DNA of 64,000 nt. Origin: Meconema thalassinum (Eukaryota; Arthropoda; Insecta; Orthoptera; Tettigoniidae). The translations under genes and the position numbers were made by a program. The notes under the pieces were generated by a model, which saw only the letters and a list, made by a program, of their open reading frames with translations, was not told where the DNA came from and searched no databases. Location of the stretch: contig OX336388.2 of assembly GCA_946902985.2 (NCBI GenBank), positions 1,499,864,545-1,499,928,544 of the forward strand. The letters run 5' to 3'. Below are positions 1 to 12,625 of this stretch, piece by piece. Within the stretch, counting starts at the first letter, position 1. Each line of letters starts with the position of its first letter.

Positions 1-1
1 C

Positions 2-1231
2 TATCTGAAGCAAACGAACAAGAAATTTGTGGTAACCTTCGTCGACTTCAAGAAGGTCTATGATTCGATTGATAGAATAGCTCTTATTCAAATTCTAAAG
101 GAATTTGGATTGGATAATAAAACCAGGGCAATAATTCAACATACCTTAGCTAACACAACCTCCAGAGTCAAGTTCAGAGGAGAAATTTCAGACTCTTTCG
201 AAATTACGACAGGAGTTAGGCAGGGAGATGGGCTTTCACCCCTGCTCTTCAACTGTGCACTTGAAAAGGTCATCCGCGAGTGGCGCAAAGAAATGAACGA
301 TGGGGTCCAAAATGGAGTACGACTGGGTTACAAGAGCACGAACCTTTCTATTGATTGCCTAGCTTTTGCAGATGATCTTGCAATTTTCTCCGACTCTTTA
401 GATATGGCCACAAAACAAATTAACCAGCTGCAGGTACAGGCAACAAAAGTTGGTCTTCAGATCTCTTTGGAGAAAACACACTTCATAACTAACATCAAGC
501 CAACACCAAGGGAACTAAAAGTAAACCAGGGGAAAATCAAACGGACAGATAAGTTTAAATATCTTGGCGAGTGGGTAGAACCCAACGTATGTGAGAAAGA
601 AACCTTCACTTCGCGCATGAACAAAATGGAAAAGGTGTACCAACTCACCAAGGACGTTTACACCAAAAAGTCAATATCCATGAACGCAAAACTTAGGCAT
701 TATTGCACTGTCATACGACCAGAGGCTCTGTACGCAGCGGAATGCCTCACCATGAACAAGAAAGGCCTGGTAGAAAAATTGGAGATCAAGGAAAGAAAGA
801 TCTTGAGGAAAATTCTTGGCCCGATTAAAGACAACGGTGAATATAGACGGCGGCATATCTATGAGCTGTATATTCATGTCCAGAAGATTTCTGATGTAAT
901 GAGGAAAAGGAGGATTGCATTTTATGGCCACTTGCTTAGAATGAAACCCACACGATTGACGAACCGGATCTTTAACTATTTTAAAAATAAGAAGACCTAG
1001 CCAGCCTGGTTCAAAGAGGTGGAAAGTGACCTGCAAGAGATGGAAATTACCTGTGGGGATATTCAAGAACGCAATTCCCTCAGGAAGAAACTACACGACC
1101 TCCAGGGTTTTCTGGAAAAAACGAAGTTGAAGACGGGAAAGATGTGGACGGAATAAAGAAAAGAGCAACACCGGCAACGTATGAAGGAACACTGGGCAAA
1201 GATCAAAGCCCAGAGAAGCCAGTTGAAATAA
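2..1231 (+). pseudogene. LINE reverse transcriptase, 3' fragment
   Basis: This is the C-terminal half of a non-LTR retrotransposon ORF2, which copies element RNA into DNA at the target site. The frame is open to the left window edge, so the 5' part lies outside. Visible reverse-transcriptase blocks are FVDFKKVYDSI, RQGDGLSPLLFN and the catalytic FADDLAIF. After these comes the usual basic thumb and tail region. The frame meets a TAG at 998-1000 and a further in-frame TAA near 1,156, but the protein-like reading (basic, charged) continues in the same frame to a TAA at 1229-1231. Two in-frame stops mark it as dead. The clade is not certain; the RQGDGLSPLLFN block resembles RTE-like and related LINEs. 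Confidence 0.85.
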
Positions 1232-1264
1232 CGTGGTCCTTAGTTGGCCGATACGATTAAAGAA

Positions 1265-2585
1265 GAATAATAATGTAAATAAATCACCAACACAAGCTTG
1301 CAAAAGTAACAAATTTAAACTTTACCACCAAAATGTTCAGTCTCTCTATAATAAAATTGATTACATAAATCTAATGCTTAAAAATGAACTTAAACACATC
1401 TCAGCACTATGTATTTCAGAACATTGGCTGAAAGAGGAACAACTAGAATTAATTCAATTCCCAGGGTTTATACAAGCTAGTAAATACTCTAGAACTAATA
1501 TTAGCCATGGTGGTACTTGTATCTACCTAAGAAATAATTTAGATCATGAAAAGTTAACAGCTTATGATTATCTAATTATGCAACAGGATTTTAAATTCTC
1601 TGCCGTTAAAATACAGCAGTTTAAGTTAATAATTGTATGCGTATACCGTTCTCCTTCAGGAAATTTTCCTTTATTTATAGATAAATTAGAATTGTTACTC
1701 AATAACATGAGCAAAGTAAATTTCGATATAATAATTTGTGGGGATGTAAATGTGGATTTCTTAAAATTTGAATTATTAACACAGTTACTAATTTCCTATG
1801 GACTGAAACCTACAGTAAATACCCCATTCATACTTAAGATATGGGGTCATATTTTGGGGTATGTCGCCAGATGTACTAAGCACGTTTAGGATACAAAAGA
1901 GGGCGATTAGAATTATGGCAAATGTAAACACTAGAGAATCATGTAGACCTCTGTTTAATGATTTAAACATTCTCCCTCTGCCCTGTATATATATCTATGA
2001 AAGTATTATGTTTTGTAAAAAGAATTTAATGAATAAGGATGTTTTTTTAAAGCAAACAATGATGTTCATAGGCATAACACAAGACAAAATCAAAACATTC
2101 ATATTTCACACACACACACACAAGCATATATCAAAAAGGAACTTATCACACAGGAGTTAAATTATACAATAAACTACCCCAGTATATAAAACTTGCCCCA
2201 AAAATAAAAACCTTTGATAGAATGTTGAAAGCTTATCTGCAGTGGCATTGTTTTTACTCTGTAGTTGAATATCTTAGTGTATAGAAACGATGAAATCTAT
2301 AATTATATTTTGCTTAATTGTAATACCTAGCTGTAAGTTGTTGTATTTATAGAATCAAGTTTTCATATTATGATAATAGAATAAGGTGTAAATAGTTGTC
2401 CAATAAGATTGTATCTCTTAAGATCTGTTATTATAATAAGTTATAAATAGTTATAGTTTTAGTATTACTGTATATACCTATTAGTACTTTCATTTTATAG
2501 ATGTAAATTCTGACGTGTCCTATATCAAAAATGTATTGTATACATGTATTTGATCAAATGGAATTAATAAAACTATCTATCTATC
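1265..2585 (+). pseudogene. Internally deleted LINE (endonuclease fused to ORF2 tail)
   Basis: The reading frame from about 1,300 encodes an APE-type endonuclease domain (YHQNVQSLYNKI, ISEHWL, VYRSPSG, CGDVNVDF) typical of Jockey/CR1-like LINEs. At about 1,830-1,845 the sequence jumps to the extreme C terminus of an ORF2 (IQKRAIRI, SCRPLF, LPLPCIYIYE), so the whole reverse transcriptase is missing. A frame change near 2,115-2,150, at a CA-repeat, puts the last segment (KLYNKLPQYIK to a TAG at 2282-2284) in another frame. A 3' UTR of about 300 bp ends in a short (CTAT)n tail near 2,570-2,586, which marks the 3' end of the insertion. The element is non-autonomous and dead. Confidence 0.8.
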
Positions 2586-2589
2586 TTCC

Positions 2590-2735
2590 TAATCCTCATC
2601 TGAGTTACAACTACACACACTAATACAGCGTTCACAATAACACCGATTACCAGACAATTTCCACACACACCTAAGTACACGGGGTCACATGACCACAATG
2701 TCGCAAAGCCCCGAAATGAATCAACAACACAATAT
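2590..2735 (+). repeat. SINE tail fragment, CACACTAATACAG family
   Basis: This segment is clearly related to 13,845-13,965 and, in reverse complement, to the left parts of 18,528-18,905 and 42,045-42,430. The shared blocks are a stretch with CACACTAATACAG, an ACACCGGTTA-type block, CACACACCTAAGTACA and a GGTCACATGACCAC block. It lacks the tRNA-like head seen in the longer copies, so it is a truncated insertion. Confidence 0.6.
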
Positions 2736-3527
2736 AATTTATTTGTGTGGCTTCAACACTGCAGCCCCCTGTGGGTGGGGGTTTATACTACATCCATGGT
2801 ATCCTCTGTCTATCGTACGAGGCAACTAAAAGGAGCAACCTTGGCTATTCTTTGAGGCTTCCTATTTGTCTTATGAATTGTGCCCCCCTCCCAGGGGTGG
2901 GAGGGATGGAATACACCCACAGGCAGAGTTGAACGGTCGGCACACGTGCTGTGAAAAATAGTTATTGTTGTTTTAAGGTGCGCAACTACGAGGTCATCTG
3001 ACCCTGTGCTGTGAAAGCATTCTGGAAATATATATAATCTAGTGTAACAGCATGTTAATGTTGTAGTAATTTCCAAAGGAGAATACATTTTACTTTACAT
3101 TGCACTTTGTCAGTGCATGAGTGTGTGCTGTATATAGTTTAATGTCAAGTTTTTACATATTTGGTAGCTGCAATCATGTAAGTGCAGTGCTAGGCCATGG
3201 GGACAATCTTTCTGGCGACTGGTTTTAGATTTTTTTGGTCAGGTTTACCGTTTTTAACATCCCCCAATGCTGGCCGGTACCTCGCTTCATTCCAACTGCT
3301 TGGTCATATTCATTTATTTCATCCTTTTATCAGCTCCTTGTGATGTTGCCATCTGTTACGACATCCGGCTGTACACATTGGCTAGGTAGATCCGCATCGA
3401 CTTAAATTAATGGAATATTTCAATGGTTGTATTGTATTCGATGGCGGTTCATTGAAATCTTGTTTCAATTTTTATAGCAATTCATTGTATCTCATCTCCG
3501 ATCCCTCTGAAAATATAATAATTAGGT
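2736..3527. other. Repeat debris without a recognisable gene
   Basis: No open frame here looks like a protein. Positions 2,955-2,995 resemble the LINE 3' end seen at 20,850-20,890 (TTATTGTTGTTTTAAGG followed by a GAGGTCATC block), so part of this stretch is probably LINE 3' UTR. Confidence 0.45.
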
Positions 3528-3835
3528 GTCGAGTAGGTATGCCAGCAGCTAAAGCGCAGCGTTCGGCCCACGATCAAGCTCTCTGCGGACTCGGTGGACG
3601 TGGGTTCGAAACCCACCGTCGGCCATCCTTGAAATGGTTTTCCGTGGATTCCCATTTTCATCTCTAGGCAATGCTGGGACGGTACCTTCTGACAGGCCAC
3701 GGTTGCTTCCTTCCATATCCTTGCCCAGTTTCATTAATTTATCCCTCATTCTGGTGCGCAGGTCGCCCACGGGCGTTGACTAGAAAGACCTGTACTCGCC
3801 CTATCAGGAGGCCACACGACAAATAGATGACAGGG
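3528..3835 (+). repeat. tRNA-derived SINE
   Basis: A pol III B-box-like motif (GGGTTCGAAACCC) lies at 3,603-3,615, following an AGCGCAGCG-type A-box region. The body has the block GGTTTTCCGTGGATTCCCATTTT shared with the copies at 41,645-41,975, 42,045-42,430 and 18,528-18,905. The tail (CGCCCACGGGCGTTGACTAG and a CCTATCAGGAGGCC block) is shared only with 41,645-41,975, which is in the opposite orientation. The head and core are therefore common to two SINE types with different tails. Confidence 0.75.
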
Positions 3836-5460
3836 GGTAGGTATACGTGCACATGTTTTGAACTTCACCAGTCCTTCTTCAACAAAGCAACAATGTCATC
3901 ATTGCCCAACTTTAAAACGATAGATATTAGCATTTAATGTGCACATTTCAAAACACACATGTTGCGAGATAATGGGTGAGGTTAAAGACCAATTGAAAAT
4001 TTATATTTAAAGGGCATAGAATATTTTCAAGAATATAGACAACTTGTCTGTAGGAGACACACTTTCCCCTCTCTCTTTTAATACAATGGGCACAATATTC
4101 CTGTGATGCAGATTTTTTTTCTGTATATTTCACAGTAATATGATGTGGCTTCGTACATTTGGCCTGCAGGGATCCTTTTATCAAGCCCGAAACAGGAGGT
4201 TTTAATTGCCATTAAACTGAGGTGGGGGTATTGAATGTAATTGGTAATGTGTTGCATCATTAAGTTCAACCACATTTTCCGAATGTCCCCTCCCTCCTAT
4301 TTCTTGCAAGAAATGCTGCGGTAACTGGAATTGTGTTGCTTTACAGGCTGAAAATGCATGTTCACCAAAAATAATCCTCCTTGAGTTTCCAGCTTCTTCA
4401 GCCTGAGGATTGATCGGAGCTAGCCAAGAGGTTTTACAGCGTTGGAGTGTACTTGGCTGTGGGTGATCAGTTGTTTTCCACCGTCCTGCAGCGTAGCCGA
4501 TCATCTGAGTGCAGCCCGGCATGGTCTTCTTCAATCCTGTCTCCAGTCGACTAAGCCATTGACGTTCACACATCTGAAGTTATGACTCACATGTGAAAGA
4601 ATGTACAATGTGTACCATGATTGAACATACATTAATATAACAATTGAAACTGCCTGGAAAATCAACTTTCTCATTTCCTTGACAATCCTCTACCCTGCCT
4701 ATAGTTTTTCTGTAGAAACAGTTGAATATCATTTAACCGTTGAGGGCAAGTAAATTGCAATGAAATTACATTTCTTGGGCATATTCAATTTATTAGAGAA
4801 GGAGGTATATCTGACATAAGTCATAGTGGCATACTGGGTCGGAATATGGGTACGGTCATTTTGAGGTTATGGTACCATAATATTGCAAACTTGCATGAAA
4901 CTTCATAATGTATTTCTTTTTAACGTTGGAACTTCAAAAAGACCAATCGCTTGTACTTAGCACGTTATAAAAGGGCTAAACATATAAAAAGTAGGATATA
5001 AATAATCGACAGTCCATTTTTTTAACCATACCAACGTTATAGAACAGAATGTACGTACAAAATTTAATTTTGGGGTGTCCGTTGCCTCTTAATATTAAAT
5101 CTACGTAATATATTGTCGTTCAAAAAGAAAACGTAGTTGTTTTATAGCAACAATAACGATGTGTAACCAGATTAATCAAACTCGATTCGATTTTCTCTCA
5201 TTTCGTACGTTGGCTAACGTACTCGGCGAAAGCAACCTAGATCCTTCGGTCACTTATATATCTTGCACAATATTCGGCCAGTTATTGCATCTCAGTGGCG
5301 TTGGAATTCGCCACGTGGTGCGCACCGTGCAAGTTTTTTTTTAGTAGCTTTACGCACCATGTGCGTTTGTGTTGGAGCCGAAACAATGATGCAATCGCAC
5401 AGAATTTAAGGAATCGCAGATTTACCAGAGAGTCCTTACTCTGTTATTATATGCTCCTTG
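3836..5460. other. Intergenic, nothing recognised
   Basis: The stretch is AT-rich, with scattered short frames. A 123-codon minus frame at 4,202-4,573 has no motif I recognise and no conserved copy in the window, so I do not call it a gene. Confidence 0.4.
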
Positions 5461-5585
5461 ACTAGGACTGGGCAGAAGAGCAACTCACGTGTGCTGCTCC
5501 TGTTCACAGTCCTACTGCAAACAAACATTCCCCCACTCTGCCTCTGCTATATTGAAAGGAGGATTACCGACCATTTGCATATATG
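5461..5585 (+). repeat. Left arm of 125-bp inverted repeat
   Basis: This arm, starting ACTAGGACTGGGCAGAAGAG, is nearly identical to the reverse complement of 18,206-18,329, with a handful of mismatches over 125 bp; the two diverge abruptly on both sides. They bracket 12.6 kb, of which 9.9 kb is the hAT element at 7,890-17,826, leaving about 2.9 kb of older sequence between the arms. They could be the termini of one element or two copies of a dispersed repeat; I see no target duplication at the outer edges. Confidence 0.75.
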
Positions 5586-6257
5586 TGGTGTTGATTTACA
5601 TTATTACTTCTACATGCATTGCATTTATAATTAAGTCGTGGATGGGCATTGTGTGGGATTGGCACCGACACTTGCTGTGGATATGGCTACCAGATGCCAT
5701 AGCGCGTTTGGCGCTTTTGTCCATGCTTTCCTGGTAGATTGCGTCCCTGGGGACTTATGGGGATGGTGAGACACGTTGAGCTGCTACATGTGCAGCTTGC
5801 CCCGACATGTCTTACTCTCTATGTATACCTATATTAGGTGCCTAAAAGGAAAAATGGCCCTGGAGTCTAGTTATGTGAGCTCCAATGCTAGGCAGTGAGC
5901 TGGTTTCTACCGTAAGGCGTACCGCTTTTGCCCTCGGATGGCTAATGCAGTTTAACACCCGGAATCCACTCAGGGGATGTATCCGGTGTTCGGGGTGTTT
6001 GGAGGAGGGTGATTTTAGGTTTAAGCCGCCTTGGCTCCTCTGTGTGTGTAAATGGGATTTGTCTGTGAACTAGTTTTTCTTTACGACGGGACGTAGAGCC
6101 GTCGTTCGCTCGCAAATGCAGTAACGTATTAGGGGGCAGTATAAGTGCGGCGGGTGAAATATGTGGACGTGGAGGCTTAAATGTATGTAATTGTGTGTTC
6201 TCGATAAGCGAGGATGCGGTATGTGGCATATATGTAATGGTCACGCCGCCCTCCTTC

Positions 6258-6713
6258 CTAATTGAAGTGGGCTGTGTATAGCTCGATTAACTGGGCGCTC
6301 AGCCGCCTATATTCGGCAACGAGCTGTGCGAAATGGCGATGCAAAATCGCATGCTGCGCCCTTATGCGCTGGAGGGTCGCGTTGGGAGGGAGGTGACCGT
6401 AAACCATGTTAATTTTGTTATGGATCCTCTGTGTTTTAATATGTTTTGTCTGTAATGCCCTTTGGATGTCGTTCAAATTTCGATGTGACCGGATGAGGAG
6501 CGCTTTCCGTGTATCGGTGGGGGTGCGGATGTATTTATCCTGTGCCGCGCTTACCCTCGCCTGCAAGGCCCGTATATGTACCTGCACTTTGTACATTCGG
6601 CGCTGGCGGCTTCTGAGGAGGGTAAAGAGTAATTCCGATTCCCTATCAGTGTGCAAGATGTGCCTCCTCCCTTGTGTGCGTGGTACATCCGGTGTTTCGG
6701 CATGAGGTGCCAT
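6258..6713 (-). CDS. Unrecognised 151-residue protein, helical
   Basis: I do not recognise this gene. The frame encodes a basic, alanine/arginine/glutamine-rich protein with long helical stretches (for example RALQARVSAAQ, RNLNDIQRALQTKHI, RIRAQHAILHRHFAQLVAEYRRL), which looks like a coiled coil. Start and stop lie in a GC-richer stretch (about 5,850-7,770) that differs from the AT-rich surroundings. A second long minus frame, 7,235-7,693, lies upstream. Both are inside the segment bounded by the 125-bp inverted repeats and were present before the hAT insertion. A non-coding chance frame remains possible. Confidence 0.3.
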   Translation of the reverse strand: MAPHAETPDVPRTQGRRHILHTDRESELLFTLLRSRQRRMYKVQVHIRALQARVSAAQDKYIRTPTDTRKALLIRSHRNLNDIQRALQTKHIKTQRIHNKINMVYGHLPPNATLQRIRAQHAILHRHFAQLVAEYRRLSAQLIELYTAHFN

Positions 6714-7234
6714 GTTTGGAGTGGAGATATGCTAGGGGATCGTAAAAGTGTGAATGTGTATGCCCTCCTAATGCGGGGATGCTAAAAATATGTAATTCCC
6801 AGCTTGCTGGGGGGGGGGGGGCGGGCTCTGTGCTGTGAGCGCGAAATATGTGTGTGTGTGCAGGGGCGTACACTTAATGGGGGTACCATAACTATTACAC
6901 GCGTCCTATTTTCCTGTATCACTGGAAAATGCAAGTGTATGCGGACTGTACAAGCCGCGAAAGGTGTGTGCCTGTTTTTATATACTCTCCCCTTACTCTG
7001 CGAGGTTGGTGAATGAAATATCACCGGCGCTATCCCGTCTATGGCACTGGGGATCTAGTTGGGCGGGTAAGTAAATAATGTTGCCCCTTTCTACCGTGTG
7101 GGGTGGGCGGAACTTTGTATGGGGATGTAAAATGCTAGCTTCTGTATAAGGGTGGCTTTGGAAATATTATATCTGATCGGGCAGGCTTGGGTGGGTAATG
7201 AATAATACCTAACCCGTACTCTGAAAAAAAAACC

Positions 7235-7693
7235 TCAATTTTGAGTGGCGTATGCTTGGCTTGTAAAAGGTAATTTTGGGATCTTTGCCGCGGAATTACG
7301 TTGTATGTAATCCCTTGGGCGTTGTCCTATGACAACGTCACGGTACCTAGCGCATCCACCAATTGTAGGGGACCTGAGAGGGTGCCCTCCACAATGTAAT
7401 ATTTGGGGGGATGAAATATGAGTAGCTGGGGGAATGTTTGGAACTCGAGTGTAATCGGTGTCGGTTATGGACTGTTTCGAGAGCGTGGAAGCGGGTCGAA
7501 AGGAGAACTCCCAAATGTACTGTGTGATTGGGTAGTTCGAGGATGCGATATCGGGATTAAGGGCGGTTTGGTGCTGGAAGCTCTGAACAGCTGAGCTGCT
7601 GCTTGGAATACTGCTAACGTGGGCAGCGGCGGCTCGCGCTAATAAGCGAGACAAGCAGTGTGACGTAGACGAGTGGCTGACTGCGGGCGCCAC
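7235..7693 (-). CDS. Unrecognised 152-codon frame, low confidence
   Basis: This is a serine/alanine-rich open frame on the same strand as 6,258-6,713 and in the same GC-richer block. No domain is recognised. A CGCCCGCAG followed by TCAGCC near its start could be a splice acceptor, and a GGTAAGT-type donor lies on the same strand near 17,880, just across the hAT insertion. That would fit an intron now holding the transposon, but this is inference only. Confidence 0.2.
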   Translation of the reverse strand: MAPAVSHSSTSHCLSRLLARAAAAHVSSIPSSSSAVQSFQHQTALNPDIASSNYPITQYIWEFSFRPASTLSKQSITDTDYTRVPNIPPATHISSPQILHCGGHPLRSPTIGGCARYRDVVIGQRPRDYIQRNSAAKIPKLPFTSQAYATQN

Positions 7694-8380
7694 GAAACAA
7701 TTAACTAAGTGTTACCTGGATCCTACCGGGACGAGGGATGAAGGGCAGGATCTTAACAATTAAAGAAATACACTAAAAGACCAGTGGCTTCTATTATGTC
7801 TGAGTTTAATGGGTACTTCTGACTTGAAGTACTCCTAGAATTGGCAGAGCAGTTAATAAATCAGATGCTTATTACAATCCAAGCACTAGCAGGGGCGGAT
7901 CCAGACACTGATCTTGGAGGGGCGGTCATGATATATGTCCTCAAAATGGAGGGGGGGGGGTAATATACCATAATGCAAATTTAAAAGTTAGCAATAAACA
8001 TCGAATTATTTGCGCATTCTTTTACCAAAATGTCATTTTTTTTTCGAAATGTGAAATTTTTCATTACTTTCCTACTTTCTGTGTGGTCACTAAACAATAT
8101 TTTGTTTGCTCATACTTACCCATACTTACGTACACTCTATCAGTATCGGACTGGCCCTAAGGGCCCTCGACGGGAGCGGGAGAGTAAGGGCCTTACCATC
8201 CCTCCCCCCCCCCCTCACACCCACCCTCTTCCCAGTGACTTTCTCCAATTTTTACGCTGAAAAATATTTTTATGCCGAGTTTAATGACACGGGGATTGCG
8301 CGCATTGAAATACTGTGATCGTAATGAGCCCCCTTCGGAAATTACCCCCCCCCCCCTTTTCCCCATTTTTAGATACAACT

Positions 8381-10975
8381 AGCTGAAGTACCCGTGCTTC
8401 GCTACGCGTCATAATAAAATTAAAATGTGAAGGTGACAGTGTTAAAACAGGGGATAGGCGAGGTGCTGCGCAGAGGGAGATTAAGGATGGAACATTTTGT
8501 CCAACTACACCGCTCGGCGTTGACCGTGTTTTATAGCACAAATTTAGGTTTTACTCGCTAACTGTTGGAGATACCTTTCGGATAGAAAATGTAATTTTAA
8601 ACCTCGTATATCCCATCAAAAGTTTGCTATTTCTTAGCGTTCTCTTTTTATTTGAAATGGAAATATGAAAGTTTTAAACCAAAGGGTGTAGAGACGTCAC
8701 TAAAATGGTCGCCATCTTTAAATAGGGCAAACTATTGAAATCAAAAGAAACCTATATGTTAACCAGGTAAATCAGCTACTTCCATGTAAAATTCATGTAA
8801 ATCGGACCAGTGGTACTTGCGTGATTGAGTAATACACAGACACACACCATCTCATTTTTTGCCTCGCTTCGCTCGCGTCATAGTCGTGTCATATTGTTAT
8901 TCAATGAAATGCAGGTTTAACCCCGTTACCACCACTTTAGAACCTTTATCCAAAAATCCCTCCTTAGTAGACTTTTTCGACACACAACAAACATATCCCA
9001 CAAATATCATTCTTCTAACTTTAATAGTTTGGGTTGGTCGATGAGAGCGAACATCCAAAAATCCTTCCTTAGTGGACGTTTTTCTTCCAGAATTTCACCC
9101 CTCCCCATCGGCCCCTTAAATTGGATTTATGAAAAAAACGGTCGAACACCTATTTATTTTATTTATTTATTTATTTATTTATTTTTAATCTGATTGATTT
9201 CCTCTGAGTTTCAAACTCCTCGCATATGTCGTTTAAGAGATACACGCTCTGTTAAGAATCTTTCAACCCCCACTTTTCATCCCTTTCACCTCATAATATA
9301 CACTACATCGAAAAAACATTAGACATGTGTCAGCTTATTTTTAATGATTAGTATATATGCCAAGTATCACATCCCCAAATGAAACCACTCGTGAGATATT
9401 GTTATTCATTGAAATGCACGTTTATCCCCTTAACACCTATTTAGAACTTGAATATTCAAAACTCTTTCCTTAGTGGACGTTTTCGACATACAACGAACAT
9501 ATCCCCAAAATTTCATGTTTCTAACTTCAATAAGTTTGACTGGGCGATGATGAGTGAGTGAGTCAGTCAGGACATTTTCTTTAATTTATTTTTGATAACT
9601 TCACCCCTCCCCATGAACCCCTTAAATTGGATTTATGAAACAAACGGTCGAACACCTACTTACTTATTTAAAACTGTTTTCCCCCTGAGTTTGATGAGTG
9701 AGTAAGTGAGTCAATCAGTTAGGACACTTTCTTTCCTGTTTTTCCCCCCCAGAATTTCACCCCTCTCCAAGGGCCCCTTAAATTGGATTTATGAAAAAAA
9801 AACGGTCGAACACCAATTTACTTGTATTTTAAGCTGTTTTTCCCGCCGAATTTCAAACTTCTCGCCTATCCGTTTAAGAGATACACGCTCCGTTAAGAAT
9901 CCCTCAACCCCCAATATTCACCCCTTTCACCTCATAATATACACCACATCGATAAACCCTTAGACATATGTCTGATTATGTTTAATGATTAGTTTATATA
10001 CCGAATATTACATCCCCAAAGAAACAACTCATGAGATATCGTTATTCAATGAAATGCACGTTTACCCCCTTAACATCTCTTTAAAACCCGACTAAACAAA
10101 AATCATTCCTTAGTTGACGTTTTCGACCTACAGCGAACATATTCCCAAAATTTCATGTTTCCAACTTTAATAGTTTTCGCTGGGCGTGATGAGTGAGTGA
10201 GTCAGACAGGACATTTTCTTTCAAATATGTTTACCACAATTTCACCCCTCCCCATGGGCCCCTTAAATTGGATTGATGAAAAAACGCTTGAACACCTATT
10301 AACTTATTTTTAAGCTGTCTTTTTCCCCTGAGTTTGATGAGTGAGTGAGTTAGTCAGCCAGTTAGGACATTTTCACTCCTTTCTTCCCCCAGAATTTCAC
10401 CCCACCCCATGGGCCCCTTAAATTAATTTATGAAAAAACGGCCGAACACCGATTTACTTATTTTTTAGGTGATTTTTTTCCCGCTGAGTTTTAAATTTCT
10501 CGCCTATGTCGTTTAAGAGATTTATGAAAAAACGGTCAAACACATTTACTTATTTTTTATGCTTATTTTTTCCGCTGAGTTTCAAACTCCTCGCCTATGT
10601 CGTTTAAGAGATACACGCTCCGTTAGGAATCTTTCAATCCCCACTCTTCACCCCTTTCACCTCATAATATACACCAAATCGAAAAACCCTCAGACCCGTG
10701 TCTTCTTATTTTTAATGATGAGTTTATATGCCGAGTATCACATCCCCCAATGAAACCAATCGGGAGATATTACTATTCAATGAAATGCAGGTCTACCCCC
10801 TTAACACCCCTTTAGAACCTGAATATGCAAAAATCCTCTCTTAATGGGTATTTGCGTCCCTTGAGGAAGCTGCATACCAAATTTCATTCCAATCCGTTCG
10901 GTGGTTTCTGAGATTTCGTGATGAATGAATGATTGAGTGAGTGGTATTTGACAAATATATAGTAGAAGATGGTGT
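8381..10975. repeat. Imperfect tandem block of an interspersed repeat
   Basis: Conserved segments recur in the same order: TTGGATTTATGAAAAAAACGG, GTCGTTTAAGAGATACACGC, CACCTCATAATATACACTAC, ACATCCCCAAATGAAAC, and GATGAGTGAGTGAGTCAG. The anchor around TACCCCCTTAACACC... appears near 8,925, 9,425, 10,065 and 10,795, giving about four units of 0.5-0.7 kb. The left edge (CCCGTGCTTCGCTACGCG) and the right edge (AATCCGTTCGGTGGTTTCTGAG, then GAATGAATGATTGAG) resemble the ends of interspersed insect repeats. No coding capacity is seen. Confidence 0.65.
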
Positions 10976-11159
10976 CAAGTCTTTGTTATGCTAAACTCGG
11001 TTGACAGTGCTGTGTGAGTAGTTGAGTAACTAACGGGATTTCAAGTAAAGATCCTCATTTTCTAAACCGGTAGTGCAGAGCGCAAATGGCATCCAGTCGG
11101 CCGTGTCTTGACTTGAGCTATGTTGCCATGGAAACTATCTGCATTGCCATTCCTTCATG

Positions 11160-11640
11160 AGTATATTTTATGATTTTACTAGCAGGTACCCGCGGCTTCG
11201 CTCGCGATCAAGACTATGGGGACGATGCATTATTGCTGATAATTGGTTTATTCTATTACAGCAATCGCGGCTACAGGTGGGTCGATTCTAATTCAGAAAA
11301 TTCTGATACATACAGTATATTGATATGAGCAGCAAAGTGGGAATTTTATAGGGTTGTGAAAGTCTGCAGGGTACGATGTTACATTATGTGAACACATTTG
11401 AAAATTTTGGTTTTGGTTTTGCCATCTTCCGCTGAGACATAACGATTTTGTTGTCCGGATACTCGCCAGCACGCCACATACAGTTGTCCATGGGAAACAA
11501 TGGTTTTGTCTAAACGTACACCTGGAATGGCAAATCTATCGGAATATGGGGAATTAAAAGTATTTTTCCTTAAGCTATTCTGGGTATAATTTTGCCACAC
11601 TTATTGATGATTTGAACGTCAACATGTCGCTTTTAATAGA
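11160..11640 (-). pseudogene. Helitron helicase C-terminal fragment
   Basis: The minus frame 11,379-11,600 encodes IPGVRLDKTIVSHGQLYVAC, then RVSG and DGKTKTKI. This is the C-terminal PIF1-like helicase signature of Helitron Rep-helicases, where HGQLYVALSRV is typical; here Trp replaces the usual Ser before RV. The fragment starts abruptly and lacks the rest of the helicase and the Rep domain. The adjoining CGCGGCTTCGCTCGCG near 11,190 is a motif often seen at the edges of degraded insect repeats. Confidence 0.65.
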
Positions 11641-11799
11641 CCTATAGTAAAATATCTCTCACCTTGGCCGCTGATGTACATTATGCAGTCTCTTCCCGTG
11701 TTACATCCCAGGGATTGAAATTCTCCAACAACACTTTTGCCTCACATGCCTCTCTAAGTAATTAAAATTCCCGATTGTTCTTGTTTGAGTCTTCAGTTT

Positions 11800-12625
11800 T
11801 TTGACTGGTTTGATGCAGCCCTCCATGCCTCGCTCTCCTGAGCTAATCGCTTCATCTCTACATAGCTACCGCACCCTACATCCGAGGCAATCTCTATAAC
11901 CCTGGTCTACCCTTACAGTTCTTGTCCTTGACTCTCCCATCCATAACTAAGCTTGCTATTCCTGGGTGTCTTAATATGTGTCGTACCAACCTATCTCTTC
12001 TCTTCATTAGCAGTCGCCAGAAACATCTCTCCTCTCCCACTCGTCTTAATAGCTCTTCATTTGTTACCCTATCTACCCATCTGATCTTCATCATTCTCCC
12101 GTAACACCACATTTCAAACGCTTCAATTCTCCTTTTTTCTGCAGCACCATTAGTCCAAGTTTCACTTCCTTATATTGTCACGCTCCAGACAAAAGCTTTC
12201 AAAAATGATATCCTAATACCTACTTATATTCGATGTCAACAGATTCCTTTTCTGTAGAAATGCTTTCCTTGCCTGAGCCATCCTGCTTTTTATATCCTCT
12301 TTGCTTCGTCCATTACTGGTTATTTTGCTTCCTAAGTACCGGTAACAGAAGTCTCCTACTTCCCGTAGCGTTTCACCTGCCAATTTGATGTCGATAGAGG
12401 TTTCTGATTTATTTCGGCTGCATTCCAATAATTTTGTTTTACATTTATTGATTTTCATCAAGCGAAGTCCATACCATTCAAAAACTCGTTCAAATCTTCT
12501 GGCGTATTGGCCAAGATGACGATGTCATCAGCAAATCTCAGAGATGAAATTATTTCTCCTTGAATCTTCACTCCGACTTTAAATTGTTCTCCAATTTCCT
12601 GATTATTGTGTTTTTAGAGATCTTT
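11800..12625 (-). pseudogene. LINE reverse transcriptase, 3' fragment
   Basis: Read on the minus strand from about 12,600, the sequence encodes a FADDIVIL catalytic box (near 12,530), then KINKCKTKLLECSR, YLGSKITSNGRSKEDIKSRM and, further on, MWCYGRMMKIRWVDRVTNEE and the C-terminal GRPGL. These are the palm, thumb and tail of a common insect LINE. The pieces lie in several frames (12,213-12,461 and 11,894-12,112 are the longest), so the copy is 5'-truncated and frameshifted. Confidence 0.8.

Noticed and set aside
4202..4573. 123-codon minus-strand frame
   Set aside because: No motif, no second copy in the window and no supporting context; kept as intergenic.
8381..10975. CRISPR-like spacing of repeated blocks
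   Set aside because: The units are 0.5-0.7 kb imperfect repeats of an interspersed insect element, not short direct repeats with unique spacers; the DNA is eukaryotic.
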